In this document: piece by piece, positions 15,637 through 27,068 of the stretch | How positions within the stretch are numbered: position 1 is the first letter of the stretch | Layout: the number at the start of each line of letters is the position of its first letter | Assembly (NCBI GenBank): GCA_028554755.1 | Contig: JAPTOF010000006.1 | Coordinates: 2,722,501 to 2,786,500 of the forward strand | Direction of reading: 5' to 3' | Length of the DNA: 64,000 nt | Source of the DNA: Cordia subcordata | Lineage: Eukaryota > Streptophyta > Magnoliopsida > Boraginales > Cordiaceae | The notes under the pieces: model-generated | Told to the model about the DNA's origin: nothing | What the model saw: only the letters and a program-made list of their open reading frames with translations | Databases searched by the model: none | Translations under genes and position numbers: made by a program

Positions 15637-16854
15637 ATATCAATGCGTGGTAGCTTCCATCCCCCCAAGAAAACGTGCAATTGTATGGGGTCAATTTGTG
15701 TTATATCGTTATCCAATCTCTGGACTTCAATGTTCATGGTTACCTATTTTCTCCAACGAGCAATCGCGATACACAATCCATATGTAGTAATAATGTCGAT
15801 TGGTCGTGGAGCTGCTGAGCCATAGTCTTCTGTAGCGAGAGTTAATTCAGAGACCAGGTCTCAAATGACCCTCTACCTCACCAACATGCGTCCTTCGAGG
15901 AGACACGTTAAGGATAAATAACACAAATAGTCGTTTATTTTTCACACATTTTAACTTTTTTGTCTTTTCTTTTTAAATTAAACATTTTGACCTTTTATCT
16001 TTTAATTTTGTTGCACCGTTGACTCTTTGAACGAAATTTGTCAAAAAGAAGTATCTCAACCGGATCATCTTGCTTGCATATGTATCGCGAAATTCCTTCA
16101 GAATATAACTCATGAGACACTTAGAAATTTTCAAATTATTGCGAAAGTATTGGTTTAACTTCTACCTCAGATATCTATCTTGAAGTTCCTTCAAATGTAA
16201 ACATGATATAACAAAATTTTCAAATTAATGCGAAGTATAAATTCATATTTACTTTACGTACCAGTATGAAATTTTATATAAGTCTTCTAACCTAATTTCC
16301 CAAACTATCACACGGGGGAGAATATCAGCTACTTTACTCCGTAATTAATTGGGTAACTGATCAATGCACATTGCCAAAGGATCTGAACAATCTTTCATGC
16401 AATTATTTGTGTTAATTACTTTTGAGTCCCTTAAGTTTCGTGATACTTAACAATATATATGCTTAAATTTGTAAAGCAGCTCCCAAAGTTTGTAATCTTT
16501 TCCAATCAAACCCTCCAATTGAGCGAGAGAACCAAAATTTGAGGACTCATTTGATAAAATCCATGTACATATTCATTAGTACTAGAAAAAAAACAACAAT
16601 GAAGCATCAAGGGCTTAATAAATGGTCCAGGTTAATATTGTACGTAGTGTAACTTATATTATCTTGATTTGCATTAATTTCTTGCACAAAAGCAGAATTT
16701 TGTGAGGAAACGTCTGAGTGTAACAACCAGTGCCACTAGTCTTTTTCTCCCCCTATTATAATTCACGAGCCCTCATCAATTAGTACAATACGTGGGATGA
16801 TATACAAGGAGATGGTTCCGTTGGATATGTCTTGTGATGCTCTCATATCAAATA

Positions 16855-17070
16855 GCCTCTCGTATTGATATGAAAAGGATCTACATCATTCATATTTAGA
16901 TTGATCATACCATCTCAATCATTCATGAAATTTACAAAAAGATAATTTTTAAAATATTTTCTCTTCCTCCCAATATTCACCGTTTTTAGAATTTGAATTT
17001 CATAAAGAGTTGAGATGATATGATATGTAGATGAATGGTTAGTTCTCTCTCATATCAATACGAAAGAACC
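16855..17070. mobile_element. MITE with about 80-bp inverted arms, CGTATTGATATGA family, copy 1
   Basis: The left arm carries CTCGTATTGATATGA, then ATTCAT and CATCTCAA. The right arm, reverse-complemented, carries TTCGTATTGATATGA, then CCATTCATCTACAT and CATCTCAAC. The arms match over most of their length and the centre is A/T-rich. A relative lies at 43064-43270. No transposase frame. Confidence 0.65.
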
Positions 17071-18150
17071 AGCAATATAATTCTAATTTGACCCATATCT
17101 ATATGAGCGGCTGCGTGGTTAGTATAAGAGACATATCATTAATGATAAAAGATTTTCCAAATTGCCGCAAAATTAGCAGCATAACATGTTTTGTAGAAAA
17201 CAAGGGATTACTGCTGGACATCCAATCAAAAGGAGACAACTTTTTGCCGTCCTTTAAGACATGATTAAGATTATTACAATTGTGTACGACCCTTATTAAT
17301 TCGGATTTTTTTTTACCCTTATTTTTCCAACTCTTATAAAAAATACTCTAGTGTGAGAAGTGTTTTCAAAACAACTTTTTTTATTTTTGAAATACTAAAA
17401 ACGGTATTTCAAATATTAAAATTTAAATTTTGTTTGGAATTTTAAATTTATTGTCACAAAAATCCCTCAAAAATCAAATTTGATTTTTCAAATACCAAAT
17501 ACAGTTTCCAACAGTAGCTTTACACAATGGACAAGAGGCGCTCGTTCTCCCTTGTGCGCGGTCAGATAAGCCTTGCCTCTGTAATTGTATTTTCTTCTTC
17601 AAAGAATTGTTTTTTCATGACCAAAAAAAAAAAGGATAAGCCAGAAGCTTTACGTGTCTTCCAGAGAAGAAGCAAAGGAGGTCATTAATGGCCTTGACCA
17701 AAAAAAAAAAAAGAAAGGAGGTCATTAATGGCGGCAACTTGGTTGTTTCTGGGATAAGATAATGCAGCAGCAAGAACCGAGCAGCCAAAAACCAAAAAGG
17801 ATAATTTTGAAAACACTTTTCAAACTAGTTTTGATAGGAATTTGAAAAAGAAGGGTTAAAAAAAAAATTTCCTACCAATTCTAATTAAGGAAGATGATTT
17901 CACAGATGTCAAGGTCTTGTTAATTTTCAGGCTTAAAATCTTTTGATCCATCCCTTCAATTTTTCGAGCCACATGTTATGTCTGCTTTTCTTATGCTAAG
18001 ATAGGTACAAATATTGGGGCCCCAAAAGAAAAAGAAAAAAAAGGGTTAGGGGTGCAGAAGGAAAAAAAAAAAAAAGTTGGTTGGTGAATACAAATTATTC
18101 GGTCTATCTTTAATAAGGTACACTCTCATCTATATGATCCCTCAGTCGTA
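17071..18150. other. Intergenic, no gene seen
   Basis: A/T-rich with A homopolymers at about 17623, 17700 and 18060. A short block, AAAGGAGGTCATTAATGG, occurs twice near 17675 and 17715. Confidence 0.5.
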
Positions 18151-18620
18151 TTTGTTCAGTGTTCATAAGTTATTTGTCCAGTAAAAAATTTACAGAAACA
18201 TCTATAAATAAAAATAATCGCAGATGTTTGTTCAGTAAAATCCACAGAAATATTTATACATAAAAACAATCACAGATATTTGTTCAGAAAAAAAAAATTA
18301 TTTATTCAGTATTCATAAATTATTTGTCAAGTAAAATCTAAAGATTATTACAATATCTGTTGACAAATGTAAAATTGACAAACATCAATACATGAAAATA
18401 GTCACAGATATTTATTTAAAATAAAAAGACTATTTATTCAGTATTTATAAGCTGTTTGTCTAGTAAACTCCATAGATCATCACAATATCTATTGACAAAT
18501 ATAAAATTAACAAACATATATATATAAAAACAGTTATAGATGTTTATTCAAAATAAAAAGACTATTTATTCAATAAAATTTATTGATCATTTTTATTCAG
18601 TATTAATAAACTAATAATAA
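18151..18620. repeat. Degenerate tandem array with a 132-bp period
   Basis: Blocks beginning TTTATTCAGTAT or a variant start at 18301, 18433 and 18565, spaced exactly 132 bp. An earlier related block starts near 18151. Each repeat carries TTATTTGTC-like, ATCTRTTGACAAAT and CAGATRTTTATT motifs, and shorter internal copies suggest nested periodicity. AT-rich and non-coding. Confidence 0.75.
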
Positions 18621-18658
18621 ATTATTTATTTATTACATTTATAATCGTAAGTATACGT

Positions 18659-18688
18659 TATACTGTGCACCGGCGAGTGCACGGTATA
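18659..18688. other. GC-rich hairpin next to the repeat array
   Basis: A 12-bp arm TATACTGTGCAC, a 6-base loop CGGCGA, and a second arm GTGCACGGTATA that pairs with a single G-T wobble. It is strikingly GC-rich for this neighbourhood and lies about 40 bp from the end of the 132-bp array. Function unknown. Confidence 0.8.
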
Positions 18689-19058
18689 AGTTTCGGTTGG
18701 GGAACCAGACGAGAACATCTCCGGCATCATACAATTTGGGAGTCAACGCTTTCCTTGTCATTTGGAATGCCCGTGGGAATCATATGATTGACCCAAGTGA
18801 AATTCTTTTCTCTTTTTTTTTTTTTTGATGGTGAGAAATTTATTGTAAGCATTATTATATTGCGTATGTTGGAAGATTGTAAATTTTATAATACAATAGT
18901 ATGTTTTAACTTTTAATATATGTTTCAACATTAATAGATATCCGGAGTGTTTTGTGATAAGATAGTCTTTGCTTAAATCGAGGCAAACAAATTTTGGCAA
19001 TTGATCACTTTCAATACTTTACAAAAATATTTTTCATTTCATATAATAACTCAAAAAC
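18689..19058. other. Intergenic, no gene seen
   Basis: About 370 bp of unassigned sequence between the hairpin and the LINE fragment. The short minus frame at 18758-19000 has no recognisable domain. Confidence 0.4.
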
Positions 19059-19290
19059 TTTTTTTTTTGAATGGGAACATATTTATTAAAAAACAATAGA
19101 GATACAAGTCAACCTACACCAAAGACATCATACATAGATTTGCAACAACATAAAGTCTCCAAGGAGGAGGTACAAGTCAATCATAAGGGAATGAACCCTA
19201 TCTAACGTTCCTTGTAAACCACTCAGCAACCTCATTAACACAACGCGGTGTATGGTGAACACTCCAAGAGCCTGCCACATAACATTTTTC
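19059..19290 (-). mobile_element. 5'-truncated LINE (non-LTR retrotransposon) 3' end
   Basis: Read on the minus strand, a frame encodes SWSVHHTPRCVNEVAEWF and a stop at about 19199, resembling the C-terminus of the RNase H-like domain of plant L1-type elements. About 120 bp downstream come an AATAAA signal and a run of A. A terminal RNase H tail, a poly(A) signal and a poly(A) tract are what a 5'-truncated LINE insertion should show. The upstream limit is uncertain and I did not find a clear target-site duplication. Confidence 0.6.
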
Positions 19291-19756
19291 TAGTACTATA
19301 TACTTCGGACCAATTTTTTTTAGTACAAAATGTTGCAAGCAATAAAAATTAAGTGCAATTTTCAAGTCACATAAAGTTCACAAATGAAACTAATATCATA
19401 ACTTAAAAAATTATCACCTAATATATAATTGATCTCATTAAAAGCTAAAAAAATTTGAAATTACTAACTTATTATAATTCTCACTAAAGCATGCAGAACA
19501 TTACATTCCTAAGGTCGCTCCAGTTGCATTGCAGATTAGTCAATTTTTGCATGCAACATCACATTCTTTTTTGCCGTCGCTATAGTTAATTGGACAGGGT
19601 ATTCGGATTATTCAACCACTCCATGCTTTGCTGATATCTCCAACAAGGTCAAAAATGGATATATAATCACAACGCTGATAGGGTTGCTTGAGAAATTTTG
19701 AGAATTAGCTAATTTATGATTTAGGAAGGGAATAAAAGAATTCCCTCCGAACAAGT

Positions 19757-19758
<2 letters not shown>

Positions 19759-19809
<51 letters not shown>

Positions 19810-19826
19810 GTTATTATTATTATTAC
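19759..19826. repeat. (ATT)n microsatellite
   Basis: About 22 ATT/TTA units with one G interruption near 19810. A second, shorter tract lies at 19926-19950. Confidence 0.95.
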
Positions 19827-20337
19827 TACTCAAATTAGGCCACGTAATTCTGCAGGAAAACTATATATCTTCGCAATGTGGACTCGACGAGCTATTTCAA
19901 ATAGGCACTGTACATGGCAAAGGCTTATTATTATTATTATTATTATTATTTAGCTAAATGGAAATGAGAAATAGTTTAAAATTCTTGAAATGGAATAAAT
20001 ATGAAAAAAGAATACACATCACATATGATACTCTGCTAAACTGGCTCAACCAAAATATGCAAATAATATGAAAGCACTTAGCTTGTACTATATCCATATC
20101 TATATATATATATATGAAATGATTTCAAATGGACCACTACTATATATCTCCTTGAATCAACCAGTTGCAGCACTAACTGGTCCAGGCCATGGACATAAAT
20201 CCAATATGTAAATGGAGATTGTGATATTTATCGAATCTTGGTGAAAATTCAACAAAGAATCTATGACAGCATTATGTTGCTTGCACTATAACATTTCCAA
20301 AACCTCTCATGCCATTGGCCCCAAGTTGCCTTCTAAT

Positions 20338-20556
20338 GGCCTGTTTAGAGTGGTATTTTCTAATTAAAAAAATACATTTTTTTTTGTAATAACTAATTCG
20401 CTTAACTTTTTAAAAAGTTAAAATTCTAAAAAAAGATTTATATAAATGTAACTTTTTTTTAAAAGTTAAAAATTTTTACCTTCTCAAAATAATATTTTTT
20501 TCAAAAGTTATTAAAAAAATATTTAAAAAAAAAACCAATTTAGACGAACTTTAAGT
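20338..20556. mobile_element. AT-rich MITE-like element, TTTGGATTGA family
   Basis: It begins CTGTTTAGAGTGGT and ends with the near-complement CCAATTTAGACGAACTT. The core is almost entirely A/T with internal palindromes built on AACTTTTTAAAAAGTT. Diverged copy. Confidence 0.4.
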
Positions 20557-22209
20557 TGACATAGCATATATATATATATATACTTCTTTTCCCCCCTCAT
20601 GCATGACATAAGTGAGCTAGGAAAAATAGATCATTGCTTATGCTCTTCTTGGTGATATAACCATTGGGGCTGAGACACGCACTCAGAAATGAAGTAAACA
20701 AGTCTACACCATATCCTGGTTCACTCATCTCTGACCAAAATGATACACAGTGTACTCATGGCTAAATGCTCGCCGCAGGTATGAGATTTTAGATATTTGC
20801 TCCCCTAGTTACACCTCAAAAGTACTGGTAGTAATACATCATTATTTTGACGTTCTAGATTGGTAGTAGACATTCTTGAAAACTGAAACTAGAAGAGAAA
20901 TCGACTGAACGATGATTAAAGTATCTCGAGTCGAGAAATATAGCGATGGTTCGGACATGATAGGAGAGGAAGGGATCACTTGCCCATTCAACTAAACAAT
21001 AACACTTGGTCCAAAGAGTCATTTCACACATAACAAGTTGATCCTTAAATGTTGCATGTCGTCGAGGGCATGCCACACAGCATAAGCAACATTGTGGAAC
21101 ACATGCGTTTCTTTTTGCTTTCAAGTAAAGTATCTCAAATTATATTAAATTTAAAATTAATCTTTATTAGGTCATGAGTAATGAATAAAAAACTTTCCCA
21201 ATAAGTGTGTTACATAATATTAGAATTTGTGTTCTTTTTTTAAAAAAAATGAAAAGTTGAGATTTCTGCTCGTCGCTTGGGCAACCTGACAGGGGAGCTG
21301 GGTAGGTCCAGGACCTAGCTAACCCTTTCATGAATGCTGTTTTCTGGAAAGATGAAGTTTGAAAGAAACAATTCCTTTGCATCTTTTAACTTCACATATG
21401 ATAATTGAAGCCTTTTGACATTAAAAGCCGACTATTTAATTTGAAATTATATTTCTTTTTTTTTTCTTTCTTTTCCAAATATTTGAAGAACGTTTTAAAG
21501 ATTAGCTTACAATAATCAAGAAGTTCAGGGTATCAAATCCCAATTGCAAAGCTTCGAATTTATGAACATTCTATTGGAACATGCAGGAGACTAATGCATG
21601 CCGTCTCTCGCTCATACTAAAACAAAACTTTTACTTGTTCGAATAACAATTCAGGTCAAACAAAAAGAGGGAAAACGACAAGTTTTCTCCTTTGTGTATA
21701 ACTTCTGAAAAAGGTTAATAATTCTTAGATTTCGAGGAACTCTACATCAATCATCAAATATATAACCAATTAGGTGGCTACAAAAGTCGTAATCTAAAGT
21801 TCTAACATCAAAATCACTTGGTTTAGTGCAAAGGAAAGCTAAAATTTGACACACTTGTTAGACACCGCTCCTTTCGCAATCACGATGGAGAAAACCGTAA
21901 CATCTTCAGCAAAAACGCAGGAAGCCCTCACGATTCTAGATTATGTCAATCAGATTTTTAGTGAGCAATGACGCATATAACTCAAAAGTCACTACAACAT
22001 GAGTAGAAAGTAAAACTAAAAATTCATAAAGGAGAGTCTTCTCTCAACATTATTATTGGACAGAAGAAATTCAGGAGCTTATAAGCAGCAGCTCCATGCA
22101 AGTTGTCTACATCTATCGCTGATCAAACCGTCTATTATGATTTTTTTTTTTTGGTAGCAGTTCATGCAAATAATGTAACGACCACTGTTGACCCTCTTTA
22201 AATAAAAAT

Positions 22210-22448
22210 AAAAATAAAATTACCGAGCTGACAGCGAGACACTCGACAACGCGGATCGAAATTCCGCATGGCAGATCTACCAAATATCATGCGCTATTAT
22301 CGATTTCCACGCCCGCTGGTCTCTCTCTGGGTCCGCCACTCACGACATCCTCGATTTACTCTCCCGCCGACATGCGCTCGACTGCGCAGTGCGAGCTTCT
22401 CCTTTGGTTAACCCTTTTGAAAAATAAAATTACCGAGCACTATGCATT
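22210..22448 (+). other. GC-rich open segment between 19-bp direct repeats
   Basis: A perfect 19-bp direct repeat, AAAAATAAAATTACCGAGC, lies at 22210-22228 and 22430-22448. Between them sits a 201-bp segment much richer in G+C than its surroundings. One plus-strand frame stays open for about 69 codons across it, including AIIDFHARWSLSGS and DILDLLSRRHALD. I do not recognise the protein. It looks like a captured coding fragment or filler DNA from break repair. Confidence 0.55.
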
Positions 22449-23094
22449 TGCGGGCAAAGTGTGTAACCGAGGACATGGGATACAATAAATAATGTCGGAA
22501 GTTTATGAATGACTGTACCTACAAGAATCTTTATCTTTGATCACCTCCCAACTCGCCGTCCTTACGTCAAACGTTCATCATCCCTGACAATGTCGAAACA
22601 TGCTTTTCAATCATGTACGATTATCTAAGTCTTTTGATTGTGAGCCACTTATTTCAAATCAACTTACATTGTAAACCAACCATCCACAACGTCATTTATG
22701 ATATTGATACATTATTAATTTTTTCTTTTTATCGGTACAGTAAAAGCCATTACACATAAGATCATACGTGGAATCATTTCATCCTCGTGGAGAAAATTCA
22801 AAATGTTGAGTTGTCACCACTTGTTTTGTTTAGTTAAAAATTTAAAATTTGGTACTTTCGAATAAAAGCCAATGGTTTGTTAAAAGGGCCGATTCTTGCC
22901 GGTTCATTGATGGGATGGGGTGATTTCCTGCCCATTTTACTCCTTTCGCCAATTTTAACTTATAAGCCGAGTTGGTGTAGTCAATGTTTTCGTAAAGAAA
23001 TTTTAACTTGCACCGTCCAGTCATTTGCCTCCCTCACATGTTTTTTTTGGCCTCACAGGCATGTTAGTGGACCAAATGGTCACACAGTGTAGGA

Positions 23095-23310
23095 AAGTTG
23101 CTGGAAATCGGAGTGTTAGCACAAAGATAAAACAAAGAAAGATGGACACAAAATATTTAATGTGGTTCGATTTTACGTCTATATTTACAGATAGAAAAGA
23201 GAATTTCATTAATATAATTGGCAAATGACTATTAAAGAGAGAGCCCGGCTTGAGAACCCTGCCTCTCAAAGCTTTCCCTTGCTCTCTATCTCTCGCGACT
23301 AGCCAATTAC
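23095..23310. mobile_element. Degenerate Copia-type LTR fragment
   Basis: Contains AACACAAAG-like sequence, TTTAATGTGGTTCGATTTTA, TACGTC, then AGAGAGAGCCCGGC and a CTCTCTATCTCTC tract, in the order typical of many plant Copia LTRs. No internal gag-pol sequence was found nearby, so it would be a solo or partial LTR. Recognition is from memory of LTR motifs. Confidence 0.45.
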
Positions 23311-24632
23311 AATAAGTAATATTTATGGATTACCAAAAGGGGCAAATATCTATAAGAGCATGATTCTTAATTTGGGCATAACTTGAATCCCTAAAGTTCA
23401 TTGAAAATACGACCATTCTTCAATAGAAGTCTATCCCATCTATCAAATGCTAGTTGTAAAGGAAGTAATCATATACTTTAATCCCTCGTTGCTTGCGTGT
23501 GCAATAGGGGTTGGGTTGGGGGTGGAGGTGTTGTAATTGAACAGGAGCTCATGTACAGTATTTGCCATGATCCTAGCTTATATCCAATCAGAATGCGCAA
23601 AACTTGCAACAAATGAGCACATTTAGATACAAGTCACAGAGGGGTTCACTGCAGAAGATAAGGAATATTGCCGAAGACAAACAGGGCTGTGAAAATTATG
23701 AATGATTTCAAAATTGAATCTTCCGAGAGCCGACTAGAAGCATTGGAATCTCATTGTTTCACTTTTCATAATTGTCCTAACCACCTAATATTGCAAAGAA
23801 TGAGGTCATGAGGAGAGGATGAAATTAAAAGTTCTCTCTTTCCCACATGAATGTGAGCTTCCAGAAACAACACAGAAGTCTTCATTGATATGGACGACAC
23901 ATAGTAGAAGTGTGGCTATGCTAAATCCTAGAATAGACAAAACACCAAAAGTTTCAAAGTCATACGGTCTCTTGGTGTGTGTTGCTAATGAGATGTCAAA
24001 GCAACAAGCTATGTTGGAATCTAATATGGAATTCATAGGCCTATTGTAAGTGCAATATAAGGTCAACCAAGTAAATATCTAGTTGCAGAAGAATCACCAG
24101 CAATTCATGCACGGATTACGCTAATGGTGCCCGATTGTTCTACGAGTCTTTACCATTACTCCATTAACAAACAAATTATATTAAAAATTCTTAAATTTCC
24201 AAGCTCTTAGTGACAAAATCATGCTGCTCCGCGGACCACGATCTAACAACTAGTTCACCAACCCGCTCAGATTGGGGTTCAAAAAATAATTCAGGTAGTT
24301 AAGATTACTTTCTCAAAAGTAATGACTTTGATTTAGACCCTATAACGGGTAGATTTTTGTTTAAATATTAATATCAATCTCTCCTTTTTCTTGTTTTAAG
24401 GAGTAAGGTCATGTCCCCTCCTTCTGGTGTATCTTTCGATTTTCTGGACTAAAGTTCCAGGGAGAAGAACCTCCCATTGAACCCAAAAAGGAAAAAAAAT
24501 TACTAATTACGACGACTCAGATTAATGCTGACCAATTGACCAAAAAAAAAAAAAATTAATGCTGTCCAGAAAAGAAAAAGAAGAATGGACTCAGGTTAAT
24601 AAGTATATTTGCTTTTAGATCGTAGACGCGCA

Positions 24633-24716
24633 ATGAGCCCAAAGAGTCAAAAGATTGTTGGCGGATGAGCCCAGAGAGTCAAAAGATCGTCGGCCAATGA
24701 ACCCAAAGAGTCATGC
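24633..24716. repeat. Minisatellite, 32-bp period, about 2.6 copies
   Basis: Units beginning ATGAGCCCAAAGAGTCAAAA or variants start at 24633, 24665 and 24697. Confidence 0.85.
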
Positions 24717-25779
24717 CTTTACTATTATGTTTATGATTCTGTGATGAATTGGGCTTAGTAGAGTTCAAGTTGAGCACAGCCAAAAGGCTTGTGCTGACAC
24801 CAAAAAGATGGACAAATGATCCTCATCAGGACTAGCAAAATAGTTTTGTTATCTTGTTATATTACGAGGGAGATCTAAATTATGTAACAATGATCAAGCG
24901 ATAATGATTTACTTCTTTTTTCTTTTTTTCCTTTTATTTTACTACTAATAAATAAATTGTGAAAATTTATTCAAACTTGCCTTGATCAAAATATTCATTA
25001 ATATGAAGAGGTAGTAAAACAAACCGTTTCTCCAAATAACTCATTTAAAGGAAAATCAAGACCAAACGATCGAATTCTTTTTAACTAATTATGCTCTATT
25101 TTCACAAGTGTTTTTTTTTTTTTTTTTAAATTTAGTAGTATAAAATCTCATTTAAGTATCATCTCAAATTTCTTGAGTTTCTTCTGCCCATTGCACCAAA
25201 CATATCGCATAATCTGATGGATAAGCTGTATGAAGTCAACATGACTCTGTCTCAGAAAGTCGGTAGATTCTCGTATCTCAGTTTCTTTACACTTGTACAG
25301 TCCAGAATTCGCTTCCCTTTACAGCACGTGCATGATGCAGATTGATAATCCCAGTGTCCAAAATGCAATTATTTTCTAATAAAAAGGCAAAAGAATAAAA
25401 AAACTGAGCTAAAATCTAAAAAAATATGATAAAATAATAAATAAATATAATAATTTCTTTTTTTTAAAAAAAAATTAATATGCTGGTGCATGTATATCTG
25501 GTACATAACTCAAGAAACTCGAAATTTTGTTAATCGAGGAGAACAAAAGCCGAAAGATAAAGCTAGATAACTTATGCCAACACAACCAAAACCAACGGCA
25601 TCAGGCAGTGGAGTACCACGTTCCGACAGCAACTGTCTAAAACTGGAAAATAATACATCAAGAAAACCGGAGTAATGAACCCACTGGTTTTAATCATTTC
25701 AAACATTTGGTGGACTAAGAGAGAAAAAGAAGAACAAAATCCAGGGGCCTCATCACCGGATACAATGCACCACTTCACC

Positions 25780-25786
25780 TATAAAT
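25780..25786 (+). promoter_or_regulatory. Probable TATA box of the HIG1-like gene
   Basis: TATAAAT about 100 bp upstream of the start codon, followed by a pyrimidine-rich CTCCTCCTCC leader. Confidence 0.6.
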
Positions 25787-25882
25787 TCTGACCTCCTCCT
25801 CCTTTTGTTATACAACTTCGTTCACTTACTCCTTGCAACTCTCACTTCATAGTTTCCTTTGAAGCTTTGAACATTCAAGAAG

Positions 25883-26331
25883 ATGGAGGCTTTGCAGACT
25901 TGGGTTTCTCAACACAAGCTCACCAGCATTGGTTAGTTTAATTTTTCTTTTTTTCCTGCAGAACCCTTCTAATTTTAACCCTTATATTTCCGTTTAACTT
26001 GATATTATAGCGGATAATTCAATCAACAAAATGAATTTGTTCAACAGGGACTGTTTGGGCTTCAGCAATTGGTGCTTCTCTAGCTTATTCGCGTGCGAAA
26101 ACTGCCTTTAAGCCGAGTCTTAGGCTTATTCATGCCAGGTAACAAAAATGCTTAGCAGCTGCGTATATTTTATATCACTAAAACGAGTCTCTGCTAAACT
26201 CTGTTTTGGTTCACAGAATGCACGCACAGGCCATAACTTTAGCGGTGCTTTCGGGTTCGGCGCTTTACCATTATTATGAGAAGCGTGCTAACAAGCAAGA
26301 AAATGCATCTTCAACTTCGATTGCTAAGTGA
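25883..26331 (+). CDS. HIG1-domain small mitochondrial membrane protein
   Basis: Exons 25883-25931, 26048-26138 and 26217-26331 encode 84 residues. Two hydrophobic segments (about 15-31 and 48-66) flank a basic loop containing SLRLIHARMHAQ. This pattern is that of the plant hypoxia-responsive (HIG1) family, small inner-membrane proteins related to respiratory supercomplex factors. The start ATG follows a short leader downstream of a good TATA box. The C-terminal tail is short and rich in K, N and S. Length and intron positions make a complete gene. Family assignment rests on motif similarity from memory. Confidence 0.8.
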
Positions 26332-26969
26332 AAAGCAGCTCCGCTTATTGCATTAGAGCCAACATATGATTGTGTTCTCCGATGTTGATGAAAAAGCCTA
26401 GAACTTGTTTTACTTATGAGCGCTATTTGTACTCTTTTATTGGACGTTGAAATAGTCCATCAAGCATGTGTAAATGCTATCTGAAACAACCTTGGAAAGT
26501 TTCAATTTGCGAAATTGTTTCTCGTGTGGTTGTCACCTACCATTTCACAATCACAGCTTTCCTGACTTAATATGAACGTTTTTTTTTTTAAAAAAAAAAA
26601 GTTTTGGTTCGTATTTGTTTGAAAGAGTATACTAATTATCGTTTCAGTGAACTTTCCACGGATTAGATCAGTCTAGGTTTGGATTTTTTACTTGGTAAAA
26701 TATTATGATTATTTTGTTTCCCAATTCTAACAGACCAAGCAACTAATCTTGCAGCCTTCTCCAATCAGGTGCGAGTGAGTGAAATATTTAATAATTGATC
26801 GAGATTATGCTTCCTATCGGATGTTTGACAAACAGCATAAACAATCCTAAATGAGAGAGTGACAAATAGATAAACCTTCCTGGAAATAGTTAATCATCGA
26901 ACTAAACAATAAAAAACAAATTGTTAACCGCGTTTTCGCTCATCCAGGGAAATCTCATTTCCAGGATTA

Positions 26970-26993
26970 TTGACCAGCAGATGCCTATAAAAA
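26970..26993 (+). promoter_or_regulatory. W-box and TATA box of the first LURP-one gene
   Basis: TTGACC (26970-26975), a WRKY-binding W-box core, lies ten bases upstream of TATAAAAA (26986-26993). The start codon is about 75 bp further down. Related LURP genes respond to pathogens through WRKY factors in Arabidopsis; control here is inference. Confidence 0.55.
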
Positions 26994-27068
26994 GGTATGA
27001 TATGGACACTAGCAATCGTACAATACTTGAAGAATCCATCAAAATTTGAAGCACTAAAAAGTTCAAAA

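Larger units (their letters stand above)
13880..16854. other. Intergenic region, AT-rich
   Basis: No gene recognised. It contains a 37-bp tandem duplication, one AT-rich inverted-repeat element and many A/T runs. The frame at 15643-15825 shows no known domain. Confidence 0.5.
19291..22209. other. Intergenic region with microsatellites
   Basis: Holds two (ATT)n tracts and one AT-rich MITE-like element. The minus frame at 20855-21124 is cysteine-rich but matches nothing I recognise. Confidence 0.5.
22449..25779. other. Intergenic region with retrotransposon debris
   Basis: Contains a Copia-like LTR fragment and a 32-bp minisatellite (listed separately), plus A/T runs. Open frames on both strands near 23806-24066 overlap and match no family I recognise. 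Confidence 0.5.

Noticed and set aside
15643..15825. 60-codon plus-strand frame
   Set aside because: No homology recognised and no gene context.
18659..18688. Hairpin as a geminivirus-like replication origin
   Set aside because: The loop lacks the conserved nonanucleotide and no Rep-like frame is nearby.
20855..21124. Cysteine-rich 89-codon frame on the minus strand
   Set aside because: No known motif, no splice-linked exons, AT-rich surroundings; cannot support a gene.
23806..24066. Overlapping open frames on both strands
   Set aside because: Hydrophobic stretch on the minus strand is suggestive, but no family is recognised and no exon continues it.
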